The notes under the pieces are model-generated. The model did no database searches. It was not told the origin of the DNA and saw only the letters and a program-made list of their open reading frames with translations. From Aphelocoma coerulescens (taxonomy: Eukaryota; Chordata; Aves; Passeriformes; Corvidae), in the NCBI RefSeq assembly GCF_041296385.1, contig NC_091016.1, positions 13,848,997 to 13,912,996 of the forward strand: 64,000 nucleotides of DNA, read 5' to 3'. Within the stretch, counting starts at the first letter, position 1, and every line of letters begins with the position of its first letter. Both the position numbers and the translations under genes were made by a program. Below are positions 43,641-58,100 of this stretch, one piece after another.

Positions 43641-44475
43641 ACCACCCGAAGGTGTGCAAAAATGAACTTATCTTTTCTAAGGAGGCATTAAAACTCTGAA
43701 AAAAAGAAAAGAAAGGAGTGAGAGGAAAGGTAGCTGAAAGTGAGGCATCTCGGCACTTGGCTGCAGCCGCAGTAAAAACCAGGCTCTGAAACGCAGCACC
43801 TTGTGTACAGGAGCAGCTGGCTCCAAACAGCCAGGCAGGACGCCTGGGGAGGTGCAGAGGTGAAAACGGACCCCGTTTACCTGCATTTTCTTTGGCCTGC
43901 TAGTGAGGGGTTTCCGGCCTTTCTCGGTCGGAACAGTCCAAGAGGAACACTTTCTAGCTGGAAGCAGGCAGTGCGTTAACTCCCTCTTTCTTATCTCTAC
44001 GGCTCCGTGGGGGAGGGGGGGAGTGTGCCTTTTTTTTTACCACCCTGGGTCATTCATGTGCTCCTCGTGAAGTGCCGTAGCCCTCCAAAAGGCCATTCAG
44101 CTGCCGGTGCCTCCATAGGAGCGGCCGGGAAGGAGCCACTGTCTCCACATCACTGAACATCCTAACGGGCAGCACCTCCGGCCGCCAGCGCTGCCCGCAC
44201 GCTGCCCAAGCAGGCACGGCAGAACCGCCTTTATCTGCCATCAGCAGGCTCCCACCTTCTGCAAAGCTCTTTTCTCTCCTTTTTTCCCCTGTCATCAACC
44301 AGCTAAGTAAATTGGTTGACAGATTTTTAAACAGCATAGTCACGCGTGGAAGAGTTAGAGCAATTTACCAAAACAGTAATTACCACCTTTCAAAGACTTT
44401 TCTTTTTTAAGTTCCAGTTTGGGTTGGTGTGTTCTGCCTTTCTTTTAGAGAAACAAACCGCTCCCATCCTGCTCC

Positions 44476-44521
44476 ATATATATATGGGGTGTGTGTGTGT
44501 GTGCATATATATATATATATG
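44476..44521. repeat. Composite (TA)n-(GT)n-(TA)n microsatellite
   Basis: CATATATATATGG, then GGTGTGTGTGTGTG, then CATATATATATATATATG. Intronic. Confidence 0.9.
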
Positions 44522-46483
44522 TATTTTTTTGCCTGCCCATATATTTCAGTTCTGGAACTGGTGCTGGTAAAACCGACATCTGCCTTTTCAACTCTTTCAG
44601 GGAGCCCAAGCACTCATTAGCAATCCGCTAAATGGCCCCGGAGCCGACAGGGCAGGGCTGTCCGGGCAGCCCTTGCTTCTTCAGAGAAATCACACTGGAA
44701 ATGGTGTGGTTTCAGCAGTGCTTCCCAAAAAGTGCATCTTTGCATCTTCTGAACACTGATGCACCCATCGAGAAGCAAGATCTCACAAAAGCGTATTTTG
44801 AGTTTTCACAGGCATTTTCTTGGAAGAGTTTCTCCTTTAATATGTTTTTTGGGTAAAAGCAGATAACTGTTAAAAGTTCTAGAAGACTATCAATAATCTT
44901 ACTGAGAGTTAAAATGCTAAATGAGAACTTTGTTGCATAAATAAAAAAATCCCCCAAAATAACCCAAATTCTCCACCACTTAGGTTTGCTTTCTAGACTT
45001 CTATTTACCATATCACCAACAGCAATGTAAAAAAGAAAGTAAAAAATAAGAGAGAGGAAAAAAAGATGATTTTCTGGAGTTTGGGCATCCCTCTCTGAAC
45101 TTACAAAAAGAAATTAAAAAAAACATTTTTGTTCCAGACAATGTGTAAATGGCACAAGCTATTAGACATTCAAAGGCTGCTGCTAGGACATTCCAAGGCA
45201 GTATACATATATCAGGCAATTAAACATGGAAAGTTTAGATTGAAATTCAGTATCTCTTAGCTCCTCTCTAGTTTTAGGTTATTTTACATTTTAAGTATTT
45301 CATCAGTGCGATTCCAAATTAATCTGGCTTGTCTCTGCAGACAGCAATGTATATATTTATGACTCAGGATTATCTGAGAATATAGTAAAGATGGTCTTAT
45401 GCAAAAAATATAACCACAGATGGAGAGATATGAAAAAGCTACCTGAAACCTGCTGCTTTTTTCCAGCAAACTTATGCTCCTAGTGAAGTCTCCAAACTAA
45501 TTAGAATTGATTTATTATGGATCAGGTACCTTATCAGGTGAAGAAAGAAATTACCATGGACAGTCAAAGGGTTGAGAGGTCAATACAGAATAGCAAAATC
45601 AATTTGCATTGATTAGACAAAAGGTCCATTTTACAGAGCCCAAAGGATTAACTTTAAAGCAAACATCTTTGAACTATAAGGCAGCATTTGTGACTGAGAG
45701 GTATAAGCGGTGCAGCATTAGAAAACACTTAAGATATTTAAATAAGAAAATAATGCAAGCAATGTTTAAGCTATCTGGATGTTTATTTTTTATTATGAAT
45801 CATCCCAAGGATTATTGTACAATTTGCTGGAAAGCCCTACGGAAAGGATGCAATTGTTTCATTTATCCCGTGTCAATCTTCCCCTGAGTGTTACCTCCAT
45901 TCAGGTAAGGTGACTAAACTGGGGAGAAACTGCAGAGACAGGAGAAACTGTGCAAAGGATCGCACTAATCCTGCTGGTGCTTGTGAGGAAATATTTACTT
46001 GACAAACGTAGTGTTTTACCACCAAACCCAAGAGACTTTTTTCCCCAGTGAGATACGTTGTAGAACAGGTCTGAAACATTCAAAGGAAGAGGCCCTCTTC
46101 TGTGGGTCACCTTTTCCTTTTTCTGCGGCACCAAAAGCAGCACGATGCCGCAGGAAAGCCAAGAGAGCACTACTGCAACAAAAAATTGTAAACCCCAGAC
46201 ACATTCTCTACCTCCTCATCACTTTGTTTTCAAAGTTTATTGCAACAAGACCATACCTCCTTGTCCCTTATCTTGGATATTTAAAAAAACTTTTTTAATC
46301 CTGAAGAAAACCCAAGAACGGGATTGCAGCCTCAGCACATTTGCCGTGTGCTATCACTTGAAGTGATGCAAATACCAGCATTGCTAATGGGCTTCAGAGA
46401 AGCCTCCACGTTTGGTTCTTACAGGTCCCAGACCCGTCTGGCAGTGAGCACTTTCCCCCCTCAGTCCCCAGCACTGCTCTTAC

Positions 46484-46557
46484 CTTCAATAGCCAGCATT
46501 GCTCGCAGCTCCCGGTTCAGCAGCTCGTAGCGCCTTTCTAGGTCATGTTCTTTTTCC
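46484..46557 (-). CDS. EHBP1: EHBP1 exon, bMERB domain
   Basis: Encodes (L)EKEHDLERRYELLNREL, then RAMLAIE. Acceptor TTGCCTAG, donor GTAAGA. One base is carried in and one out around 24 full codons, fitting the flanking exons. Typical helix of the Rab-binding bMERB domain; very well conserved among vertebrates. Confidence 0.95.
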
Positions 46558-47690
46558 CTAGGCAAGTTGCAAATGTTCATCAATATGTTAATTACTAAAT
46601 CATTAAACACTTAAAAGCACCTTTAACTTACATTGATTTTAGGACTCGCAACTGACTTTTCTCTTTAACTTTAAGCTACTCCAAACAAATGATACACAAA
46701 CTTAAAACCTGGCTCAGGTGGCCTATTCAGTAACGGGGCCTTTTCATTTCATGTAAGGTCAGCTTTAATTCTGTCAGTTTAACTCCACTGTGCTACAGGA
46801 TGCAATTATTTCATATTCATCTCTGGAGCAGCTGTTGTGGAATGTCCAAAGTATAAAATATTCCCCTAGATCTAATGAGCAAATTCCAGCATCAACCTAT
46901 TCACCAAGATAATGTGACACTGGAAGTATTATTCTATATACATTCTGCCCTAATCAACAATAAAAATTAGACAAGGGATTAGAAAGCTTAGTATTTTGCA
47001 GGTAAAATCCTCTGTCAAGTTCAGACCCAGCAGGAGATAGGTGAGCAGAGGCTCTTCCCAGGGAAGTATGCAGGCATCTACACTAGGTGGCATTACGGAA
47101 AGAAATATCATCAAACTGAAAGAAGCTGGAAGAGAAGCACTCAGGGCAGAATGTCTCTACAAACGAGCAGCAACTTCTCCCTTCCTCAACACTGCTAGTG
47201 AGAAAAGGTTCATTTGTCCTTACTTTGCAGTATCAGCGGTATCACTGCACTGTGACTGACATCCCCTCAGCAGCCTGGTGCTGTTGAACTAGAGATGGGA
47301 CTGAGGATTTTCTACAACGCAGGTAGTGACTCAAATTTGTCTCTCTCTCTGAATAGACTTCACCCGTTTCATCTGAGGCACAATCCAAATCTATCAGTGC
47401 ATTTCTAAAATGTAATTTTATTCTACTGTTGGTCTTTTGAAAATGTAACAGTGCTTAATATTTCTTTAATTTGTTTTTTCACAGCTCTGGCTAATCTTGT
47501 GTCATTGCACACTTCTCATTTTCAAGTCTGAAATAAGAGAAAAACAAGTTACTTGATGTGTAACACATCTCCGCTACTCATTTTTGAGGGGTTAATTTTG
47601 AAGCCTAACAGGAAGAGAGTAAAAGAAGTTTTGCATCTATCTGAAGGGTAAATCATCCTTTTGTAAATGCATATGTTCATCTGTACTTAC
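46558..47690 (-). other. EHBP1 intron
   Basis: 1.1 kb, AT-rich, no other exon or gene seen. The sequence next to the exon (46560-46720) is unique and AT-rich. Confidence 0.85.
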
Positions 47691-47790
47691 AGAAGAGAAA
47701 GCTGGTTCATTCGTCTTATTAAGGCATTCTTCTTATTAACCAGCATGAACCACTCCTGCATCATAGCTTCTTCTTCCTCAGTGTTTCTTC
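47691..47790 (-). CDS. EHBP1: EHBP1 exon, bMERB domain
   Basis: Encodes (G)[17 protein letters not shown], then [15 protein letters not shown]. The acceptor is TTTTAATTGCAG and the donor GTAAGT. Two bases in and two out, in phase with the next exon. The motif [18 protein letters not shown] is characteristic of the bMERB domains of EHBP1 and MICAL proteins. The preceding EHBP1 exon, which should end in an LRYLMDTG-like sequence, is not found to the right and probably lies outside the window. Confidence 0.95.
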
Positions 47791-49999
47791 CTGCAATTAA
47801 AAGAACTTCATTACTTAGGTGGCATTTCACAAATTGAGGTATGTATTTTCACTTCAGGTTTTGGAGTATCAGAGTTGCCTGTATCACTGAGCATGACAAG
47901 GCATAATCTCAAACGGTAAAAATATCATATGACTGCAAGTCCTACCTGCTTTATAATTAATAATTCTTTGAAAGCAGCCATTCCCCAGGACACATTTTAG
48001 TGTTCTTAATCATGCTGACACCCTAACCTAAATAAATACTTTTTAAAAGGACCATGTATTTTAAATTCTCCCAAATGAACTATATAATTGCAATGCTTCC
48101 AGTGAAAAAACCCTTACTGCTAAAAGATGTATGGTCATCACCAAATGCAAAAACAATCCCTGTGGGCAAGATCCACTCCACCCAAGCAAACCCAGCATAG
48201 TCAGGACGATGTGGCAGGGATCAAAGTAGCTGCAGAGGAGATGCTAATCCTGAACCCTTGGCCAAGATGTGGGCACCTGCTCAGCCTCTGTGCTCATGGC
48301 CACTCTTCCAGATGAGCTGGGAAGAGCTGCTCCTCTCCTCAACCTGCAACCCAAAGGGAACATCTGCACAAATACAAATAGTCTTGGGATCCAGGTAACC
48401 AAGGGTCCCCATGTGTGTATGCAAGGACTAGCACCCCTTTCCCTAGCCCCCATCCATTCCAGGCAGGATCAAGATCAGGACTCTCCATAGCCTACCTGCA
48501 GGCAGTGCTAAGCTCTACCAGACCCTCTAAGACTCTGTGTCACCACCTGAGCACCATGAGTGAAAGGCAGATGAGTGTCCAGAAGGCTCCTGCCCGTGCT
48601 TTCCACGTAGCAGGGCTGCTGAGCCAAATTCCACTCTCTCTGAGCTCAGGGACTAGGATGAAGTCCTTTGTGGAGGCCGTGCTTCTGTGGAAACCTGCCA
48701 TTCTCGTCCCTCAAGCTGACCTGAAGAGCAAAGGCTATATGGTCCCTACTGAATTATGAAACTCACACATTTCATAGGGTTAAAACTAATCCAGGAGTAA
48801 ACTTGGAACAGAGGCAAAGCAGCATGAGCTGGGTCTTCTGAGTTTGTTTCCCAGCTTTGGTAGTGTGTCATTGGGAGAGCGTGGGGAGATGTCTGAGATT
48901 AAGCACCTTGTGTGCAATACGGGAATAATCACCTGTACTGAACCTGCAAGGGTGCTAAAAGTTAATTCTTTGGTGTTTGTAAAGGTGTTTGTAAAGGGGT
49001 TTGAAATCTCTGATGCAAAGTGCTGCACACTTGGGGATGCTACAGAGAATAGGATCCCTAGTGGCAGAGAAGCCATTTCTAGCACCTGGAGCTGGAAAGA
49101 CATCAGAAAAATATTGTTTTGCCCTAAACCAAAGCATTCAGTTCCTGGATGGAGTGTTTCAGATGCTTGCACGTAGGAGCTCACCATGTGCATGTTCACA
49201 CTCCAGTGCCACAGTAGTGTGCAAACCCAGACCTACATGGAGAATCACACCCTCACCAGGCTATGAGCCTCCTGCCTGCAAGGAAACGTTTCCAGCCTTC
49301 TCCAAACTCTTTGATTCCCTCTGCCATGGCCTTTGGGCTTGAGGCGTTCACACAAGGGCAGGAAAAGGGGATGAACAGGGAAGCGGGTCAGCTTGGGGTG
49401 GAACTGGTGGACCCACACAGTAAGAAGAAGTTCCAACATTTGGCATACTCTTCCTTCTGATAGGAGGCATCCACTCATACCCACTTATCCCCCTGGGAAG
49501 TGCCTGGTTGGTGAAACTTCCTGGAAGGGTGCTTTTAGGGTCACAATTTGCTAGCAGTGAGACAGGAAGGACAGAGCATCCCAAAGCGTGGATGGACCTG
49601 CAGTGCTTTTCCAAGCAAAAGCAGCAGGGTGCAGCTCCTGGGGCAATGGAGCAATGAAAGAAGTAGTCTGACATGTAGAAATGCTCTCCCCCAAGACCTC
49701 CACTTCAGGTTTTGTGCATAAAATATCACACCACAGCATTTATAACAATATTCAGCAGTTCAGTGCACTTTGCTGGTGAGTTATAGATCAAAGGCCTTGC
49801 TGCTGTACTGGTACATCTAACAGGGTCTGCTTTTAGAAGCAGATATTAATCAGCACTACCAACCTTTTGTTGAAATGCACCAAGAAGTTGAAACTTATTT
49901 AGGGGAGAAGTCAAGAAGAAGGGGATAGATTGCTTTTTTTTTAATCCCTGCAAAATGACCAGTCTATTCTGTAATGCATGAGATTTTCCACTAGCAATG

Positions 50000-50840
50000 C
50001 AGCAAAGTTCTCACAACCAGACATCCGTGGCTGCAGTAACATTTCAATCAATTTGTTAGTTTCGGGGTGGACTGGGATGTCTCGCTAAAAGATTAAAAAT
50101 ACAAGCCCTTGCTGCATTTAATTTTGCAAGCCTTGAAAAAGAAATGGGAGAGATAAATGTCTCCAAAGTGTTTGGCTCCATGGTGGATCTGACTTTGTTG
50201 ACTTTTGTACCATGCAATTTCAGGTTAAGAACATAAACTTAGGATATAATCTTCTTTCTATTAATGCATTCCTCCTAAACAGAGTTAGTTGCAACATATA
50301 ATGAGAAAAGATCTGGGTAAAGCTTGGAGCTGTCGTGTCAGATCTGCACAGGTGCCTATTTTAATATATCCATGCTGACACCAAAGCACATGCAATATCC
50401 ATAGAATAGACTGGTTTAAAAGTGAATTAACAAAGTCTTGATTGTTTTTACAGAATTTTAAATCTGTTTTTGTATTCGCTTTGGACCCATGTGATGCCCT
50501 GACACCGGTCATGTGATATCGGCTGCGATAGGCACAAATCCCTGGGCAGCAACAAAAGAAGAAAGAGCAAAAAAGAAAAAGCTGAGAAAAAGCTTGCAAT
50601 TTGGAAAAAGGCCAATTTTACCCCGGCGAAGGCCTTTTTGATCAGTGAAATGACACATGTGTGCAATATTAATAGTAGTCGATGCTGATATTTTATTTGT
50701 CGACCGTCAGCTTTTAAATTCTTGTGCACAGAGCTGAAACAAATTCTTCCCAGGCAAGCAAAATAAAGATGAACTCCCATATATAAGAAATTTAAATAAC
50801 TCTTCGGCAAATACATTAGCATTAGAGCATTACTTCATTT
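50000..50840. promoter_or_regulatory. Candidate conserved non-coding blocks
   Basis: Unique sequence without repeats. A first stretch (50000-50260) contains CAATCAATTTGTTAG and ATTTAATTTTGCAAGCC. A second (50450-50840) contains GTGATATCGGCTGCGATAGG and AGCATTAGAGCATTAC. Appearance of enhancer-type conserved DNA; no alignment possible. Confidence 0.2.
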
Positions 50841-51229
50841 TTTTTTACTTGGTGAAAGGATGCTCATGAAACACTTTCAACAAAGAAAAACTGAGTGTTC
50901 TAGCTGCAGTGATACTGCAAGCTAAACTCACATTTACAATTTCTAAACAAAAAATTTAGAAAAAGCCTTTCTTCACCACGGTTTCACTCTGTAAAACCCA
51001 AGCTGCTGCTGGGTGGTTGTTGTTTCCACTTTCCAAGTGTAAAACAAGTACTTCATTGACTTGCTACAAATGCTTGAAAATTTAAATTGGGAAAATATCT
51101 GTGTTGTTCTCAGGGAAAAAAACCCCAACAAACTGTACAGATTATTTAAATGAAGCAAAAAAACCCATGCTTGAGAACAAATCGATCCCACACATGCAAA
51201 CCCCTTATCTAAGCCAGTACAAGATGCTG

Positions 51230-52160
51230 AAAATCTATAAATAGCCCACAGATCTTAAACTTAAATTTTTTCCATAATACATGCATTACACTATTGTTTT
51301 TGATAAACAACAACAACAAAACCCTTTTAAAGCTAGTAAGTTGGACCATTACAAATTAATCCTGACTTTAATAACTGGTTAAAGACCCCTTCAGCTTTAT
51401 AAGTAACAAAAAATATTAAAGCCTGTGATCACAGCGAGCTTTTCTCATTTCTCCTCTAACCATTTGTTATTTAATCCAATACTAGTAATCCAATTTGTCC
51501 ATCAGACTTTTAAAGGGCAGAATGCAACTTCTCCAGCTTAGACACTTTTCAAAGTACAATATATTTTTCAAATGAATGCTGGATGTTTCATTTTTTCCCC
51601 AACTGTTCCTAGCTCTAATGTATGAGGAAAAAAAGAACAAGATGAACATTGTTCGTACTGATTAAGTAAGAGCTCATTAAAGAGCTGTCAGTGCTGTACT
51701 TTGAATATGCATGAAGCATATAATCAGATCTAGTACCGTCACTAGAGGAGAATACGGTAAGTACAAAGGATTGATTTAATTACTTAGAGTGGGCTGTGGT
51801 GGTAAAGCAGTCTTGTTAGCGCAGAAAGAAAAGGAGGTTGTATTCTGGCACGGTTAGGGGAAAAAGGCAGTTTTAGCTTCTGCCACAATACCTAATCTCA
51901 GGATAAAGCACTTTACATTGTAGCTTAAAATGAAGACTGCCAGTTTTCTAAAAAGACCAGAATTCATCTTATCTTGTTTAACCTCATCTGGTTAACTATC
52001 TAGCAGAACATATTTATTCTCTTTAACACGTAATTATGCTTATACCTTTTTATCCTATAGTTCAATAATGACTTCTGAAAACAGTCTTCAAATAAGAGAG
52101 GGTAGTGCTGCAAACATCATATGCATGCAAACTGCTCGGTAAGAGATTTGAAAAATGCAG
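51230..52160. promoter_or_regulatory. Candidate regulatory block with three TAATCC sites
   Basis: TAATCC, the preferred site of Lys50 homeodomains such as OTX1, occurs at 51357-51362, 51472-51477 and 51486-51491; the last two are 14 bases apart. A palindrome, ATATGC-ATGAA-GCATAT, lies at 51705-51721. The sequence is unique, AT-rich and free of simple repeats. A role as an OTX-responsive enhancer is inference; TAATCC is expected about 30 times by chance in 64 kb. Confidence 0.3.
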
Positions 52161-55100
52161 CACCAGAAACTCAGATGAAACAGTGAGTACACGCGCCTTT
52201 ATGTGAAAAGTCAATACAGTTTTTAATGTCGGACTTTAACCTGAGGAGGCTTCTGGCAGGGTTTCTCTCATTTATTTTCTTTTTCCCCTCTTCCTTTCTG
52301 CTTTCCCCCCCACCCCCCCAACTCCTTTCTCTTCCTTTTTTTTTTTTTTTAATTAATTCATTCTTGTTTTATTCTTCGTCTAGGAATCCAAGGGAATTCT
52401 CTCACATCAACTCCCAGTGCCATTTTCTAATTTCATTGTCTGGCTTGAGTGGTGAAGGATGCGTGCTCTATTCTTCTCTTCACTTGACATCTACCAGAAC
52501 CCTCCTCAATGATTAGGAATGAGCCCAACACCAAGCCTCAAATAGCACAAGACATTAAATTCTGCCCTCAGATACAAGAAACTCCTACTGGCTTCTGAGT
52601 CGTGATTCCAAGCTGTAATAGCTCCTGCTCAGGATTCAACAGAGGCTGCAGCATAAAGTTTGGTAATTTTGTCCCTTACCAGAAACAAATTTTAGTGATA
52701 GCCAAAATACTGATAGTGAGAATTTTAACGATAACCAAGAAAAAGAAAAAAACAAACCACAACCCCAAATCCCTTTCCCTTCTCCTGTGGCTCCTCACAC
52801 ATATTCCTGATTGTTATTTGAAATCAACTTGAGTCAATTTTCTTCTACAATACTCAAGAAGCGCGGTAACAAACACATTACCATTTTTTGAGAACAATGT
52901 AAGCAACTAGCTTATTTCAGTGTTGTACAGCTTCTTGACAGTCTTTTATAAGCACACCTTCCTTCATATGCCTCTGGGTTTACAAATGGATTTTTGCTTA
53001 CACTGTAAGCTAATTATTTCTTAAATTATTTAAATAAGAAGCATCTTGACAAATGTCTCTTCTGAATCAATTTGAAAGAACATTTTTTTTTTCCTTCCCT
53101 GCTGAAAGTACTTTCAAACTCAGCCAGCTACCAGTGTATGTATGTACCATTAGACCCATTATTTTTAAGCCGTTTGGGCAGCTAGACATTAGATAAACCC
53201 AGTATGGATTAACATAGTAAACCTGTACATTGCTAAGAAAACAGAGAAGAAAGTGCTACAAAACACTGAGGATACCGCTTAAAAGGAAGAAAAAGCAATA
53301 ACATGCAGGGACAAGATTAGTTTACAGTGTAAATGGATGAATACAGTAACTCCTCTACACTTTATGGCATCGTAAATCTGTCAAGATAAGACAATAGATT
53401 AATATTTTTAAAAAATCCTTAAATGTAAATGTATTTAGCTGTTGTGCAAAAATGAATTACAACCTGTGGAAGATAAATAATAAAGGGTTTACATCAGCAC
53501 CCCAAACCAGCCCATTCGGTCTGGCAAGAAATAACAGGTTTACAGAAATAACTCTGTATGCCGTCTTAAGCAGTAATTGTTTTTAAATTTTATTTGCACT
53601 GTGTGTAGTGTGTGTGCCATGGTGTCATGGTTAAACATAGAAACCTTCCCATGTCTCCCCATTTACCTCAACAGAACTACATGAAAAACAACCTGCTTAA
53701 GACAGAGCCCATTCTTCATCCATTTGCTGATGTTTACACACAGTTTTAAAACAGAATAGAAGAAGCTTTCTTCACTCAACACACTTGGGTGAAGAGGCCA
53801 GCAGGAGAATGCCAGTGCATGGGAACTGGAACGGGGCAAATAACAACAAAAACTGGCCGACTTCGCTCTGCTCCTCTTTCTGGGCTATTTTGTAGCTGAC
53901 AGAAGCTTGGTGACTACTGAGAGCTGTTCAAATGCAAGTGAATTCCACAAATTTAACAGGAAGGTCTTTTGAAAACATACCCCACTGTCTTTATTTGTCT
54001 GCTTAAAAAAAAAAGTTGCATTTACCCAATCACAGGAACGAGTTTTTACAAGTTTCTGTATTAGGAGCAAGTGGACAGATTGGCTTGTTTACCTGAAGGA
54101 GAACATGAATGGCAAATAAAGAATAGTTCTAGGATGTGTCTCATCTTGTCTCGTAAGAACCTGGGGAAATTCACTGAAATTGAAGGTAGTGTGTTTAAAA
54201 CCGATAAAAAGAATGATCTTTCCTCAAAGCCTCGTCATTTACTGGTAGAACTCATTGCCACGAGGCAGTGTTGAAACTAAGAGCTCAGCAAGAATTAAAA
54301 CCAGGCTGAATGTTGAATATGGAAAGGCAAAGCTGTAGCAATAAATATTCAAATAAACAAGCAAAAAACTGCGGGAGGTAGGAACTGGATCCTCCTGCTT
54401 TAGGACACAAGCTAACCTTTAAGTTTTAGAGGTTAAATTAAATGTTCCCTGAGGCCAGGTTAGCCTGTAACTGGCCCCTGCAGAGATTCTTGCCCCTGTC
54501 TGGGTTCAACCCATACCTGTCCCACTACAGTAGAGTGTTCTGGACCAGACTGTGGGGCTGATCGGCTGTGGCCATTACAGTGTCACTGAAAGGAAACACG
54601 GGAAGGGACGAGAAACGACGCTGGGTGTTTTAGCTGACCAACCTCACATTGCTAACAAAGGCTGGTGGAAGGTCTCAAACGCTTCCAAGTCAGCAGCAGA
54701 CTTCCCACTGATTTTAACAGTCTTCTCATCTTGCTCACTGTGAACAGCTTATGCACAGATGAGCTCTTGTTTTTAATGTGAGTTACTGAATTTAACAAAT
54801 ACTTAAGCAGAATATTCACAACAGATACTTTTTGTAAAGGAGAGTTACATGAGACCCACTGCAAAATGCCTCTAACACAACTGAAAGCTACAGTGAAAAT
54901 TTTTAAATGACCAGTGGTCCACAATTTTTCACTGAGTGAACGTCAGTCATCCCAAAACAGATGTGTTTTTTTGAAAAATCACCCTCCTCTGCTTTCAGAG
55001 GGCTACCTTTGGTGGAAAACCTCAGAATTTTGGATGAAATATTTTTTCCAAGTAATCAGTGTCAAAATGGAACCCACAACAGACACTTCACAGCATGAAT

Positions 55101-58100
55101 GGATGGGCTGCTCCACCTTGAGCATCAGGCCTCCCATTTGAGACTACCATGCCCAGCTTTCTTCCAGAATACTTCCTCCTTTCAGAGCAGGAGGACCTCC
55201 CCAGTTATTAAAAAACACTGAAAATGAACAAGAAGAGCCAGCAACAGATAAGCAAGTGGAACTGTTGTTTAGATGATACTTCAGAAGTGGTAGCTAGCAG
55301 ATGAAACCCTAGCACAAGTTTTTGAGTCCAAGCTGGATGGGAAAACGCCTAAGAACATTAGAAAGGCAAATTCACGGCCACTAACTTGCTGTCTGAGAGC
55401 AGTTGAGAAGGAGACATTGATGTCCACACAATGGAGTCTCATAAAGGTAGGAATCGACTGCCAAGAATCTGCCAGGCAGAGTTACATTGCAGCGCATTGT
55501 CCGACTCTACCGCAGCCCCCAAAAGTACTGTAACCCTAGTGAAACAGAGCTGCCACCACGGAAATGCTTTTATCACAAGCACACATCAAGTTAGTTTTAA
55601 TATCAAGCAGGAAACTTATAATTTCTTTGGTTTCTGAAACATAAAAAAATCAGAGAGGGTATTTAAGATTTTGAGAGCTGCGTAAACAGAAGGTCAGGGC
55701 TCTGACCGCATCTCGGCACGTGCGGGGATTTATTCACCTGCAGTGGGACTGACTCACAGGAGCACAAACATTTGTGGCCTGCAATCTGGGCAGCCTAAAA
55801 TTACCACAGGACTGAAACTTCCACAAAAGACAAATTGTGGAAGATAAAATCTGAAAGACCACTGATTTTCTCTACATGATGAGTCAACACAGAGCCCAGT
55901 AGAAAATAACAGAAAATCAACCAAAACAGAATGCCTGGGCTGGATAAAAATTATGGATATATTTTAAATATGGGACCATCAATCCATACCAAGAAACTTT
56001 GTTCCCCAAAATTCAAGCAACAAGAGGTGAGATTCAACTGAAACACCTGGAGATTCCTCTAAGAAAGTGATGCCTCGAGGACAAGTGCCTGCAGGGAATC
56101 CTAGCACTGAGTAAAACCAGCGCTGGTACTCGCACCCAAATTTTCTCATGTAGCACGATTTCAGAAGAAATTTCAGCACAAGAAAACATGCACTATTAAC
56201 TGATACACTCAAATTTTTGAAACTATGGAAGAAATGGTAGATCATACTTGGAAATCCACCAAGAAAGGGATGATGGTCTGGCAGATGAATTATTTCACTT
56301 GCAGATTTACAAGTAGAGTTGGATGCTTTGTTATAAGTGATAGTAATTTCTCTGCAGCTCGTAACTACTCCTCAGAACAGTTAACTACCTGTTTATGTGG
56401 CAAGTGATGGCTGGGTGAGATACTGAAGTGAAAGGCCATCTACCAAAAAGTCACTGGAGTGTGTTCTACTAAGTAGCATATTATTCCATTTTTACCAAAT
56501 GTTGCCTTACTTCCTTCAGAACATACTCTCCTGGAGCTGGAAAAGGGTGGTGGACATTATAAAGTTACTTCTTTGATGAACAGGGCTGGATTTAATCCAA
56601 GCCTGAAGTGAGATGATGGCTGGCAATGAACGTGACCTTGTATCCGTGTTAATGAAATCGTGTTCTCTTACTGGGAGTTGGCACGTTTGTACTTCTGGGA
56701 TCCAAAGCTTCCCAGGGCTAACTGGGTGAGTTCAGCTGGGCTGAGGTGTCCCAATGCCCCACAACTTCCAGTTTTGACAGAAAAGGTGTTTTTGGTGGTA
56801 AATGGGAGAAAACTAAGAAAAAATAACAGTGGTCTCTGCAGACAGCAGTGGCACTCTGGGCCAGGAGCCTCGGGGTGACCAAAGGGCCTTTCTCCTCGCC
56901 TTCCCTTTGCAGCGGACACTGATTGTAGAGAAAGCTAACTCCAGGCAGAAAGCCAACAGCTATGCCCACCACATGAAAGAGCATTTATACTGCAACACTA
57001 CAAAGGAAGATGGAAATCAGTTAAAAGAAGCAAATGTCTGTTGGGTCTTGTAAGACTTTTGGAAGGCTTGCAAATCTATTCATAGTGCCTAGGGCTCTCC
57101 CAGAGTAGTCTCCTGCTATGCGGGCAGTGCTCTACTTGGACTCTCTTCTTCAAGCTGGCTTCAACCTGTTGACAGGTTCTTTGAAAGCAATGATGAGGCT
57201 ACAAAAGCCAGGGAAGTGCATGGAGAGGAGGTTGACTTATTGCTCAGTACCTCCAGCCAACGGGATTCTGTGTTACTTTGAGAAAAAAATAAATATGGTC
57301 ACTGCTGCTGCTGAGCCGCTCTAATGATTTAATGAATTTGGCCTGGGAAGGCTGAACACGCACGCTGCCCACGTTTGGTCTTGGAAAGGTCACCTCCCGT
57401 GAACTTTTGCCTACCAGTGCACAGACCTAAGACTGAAGAGATGTGGTGAATTAGGGACAAACTCTGAGGCTTGTTTTGTGGAAGCTTCTCAGCTGTAGAA
57501 ACACTAGGTAATTGGAAAAGTATGGTCAGACAGTCTTCCTTTACTAAAAGCAAGTCTGCTTTGCAGAAGCTTAATAGCAAGAGATGGATGGGTATTGGAA
57601 AGAGTTTGCCAGTAAGAGACTGTGGAGACAACACGACAGAAGGGAAACTGGAGAGAGGTTGACAAGCCTCAAGAACTCTAGATGTTCTCAGTTGCTCATA
57701 AAATGCACTGTCAACTACAAAATGCATACTTGGGCAAAAATTTGTGTATGTGTTTGTGATCTGGGCCCTGAAGACTCCTGTCCGAAAATCAGCTTGCTGT
57801 TGTGCCAGTTTATGTGCATTAACAAATTCTCATGAATGACTTTGCACTGTGTGTCTTAGCAGGCATCTCACCAGAGCTCCGTGGGCCCCAGGTCACCCAA
57901 GTCACACTTGGATGCAACAGAGAAGCACAATTGCCATATTGTGAACGAGACCTCGATCATAGTGTCATTGCACTTCTTTCACCCCGGGCTTTGGTAGTTG
58001 TCAAAACTCCCATTACCACAGCCCTGGCAGCAAGTTAACGTTTCTACACAATGGAGAGAGACACATCTCAACAAATGCCTTAGAGTATCACTTTGCTTTC

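Larger units (their letters stand above)
39911..46483 (-). other. EHBP1 intron
   Basis: A 6.6-kb intron. It contains a 40-bp GC-rich tandem repeat, poly-T runs at 40263-40289 and 42221-42245, a TA/GT composite microsatellite at 44476-44521, and stretches that look like conserved non-coding DNA (41015-41190, 43320-43640). No coding exon was recognised. Confidence 0.7.
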
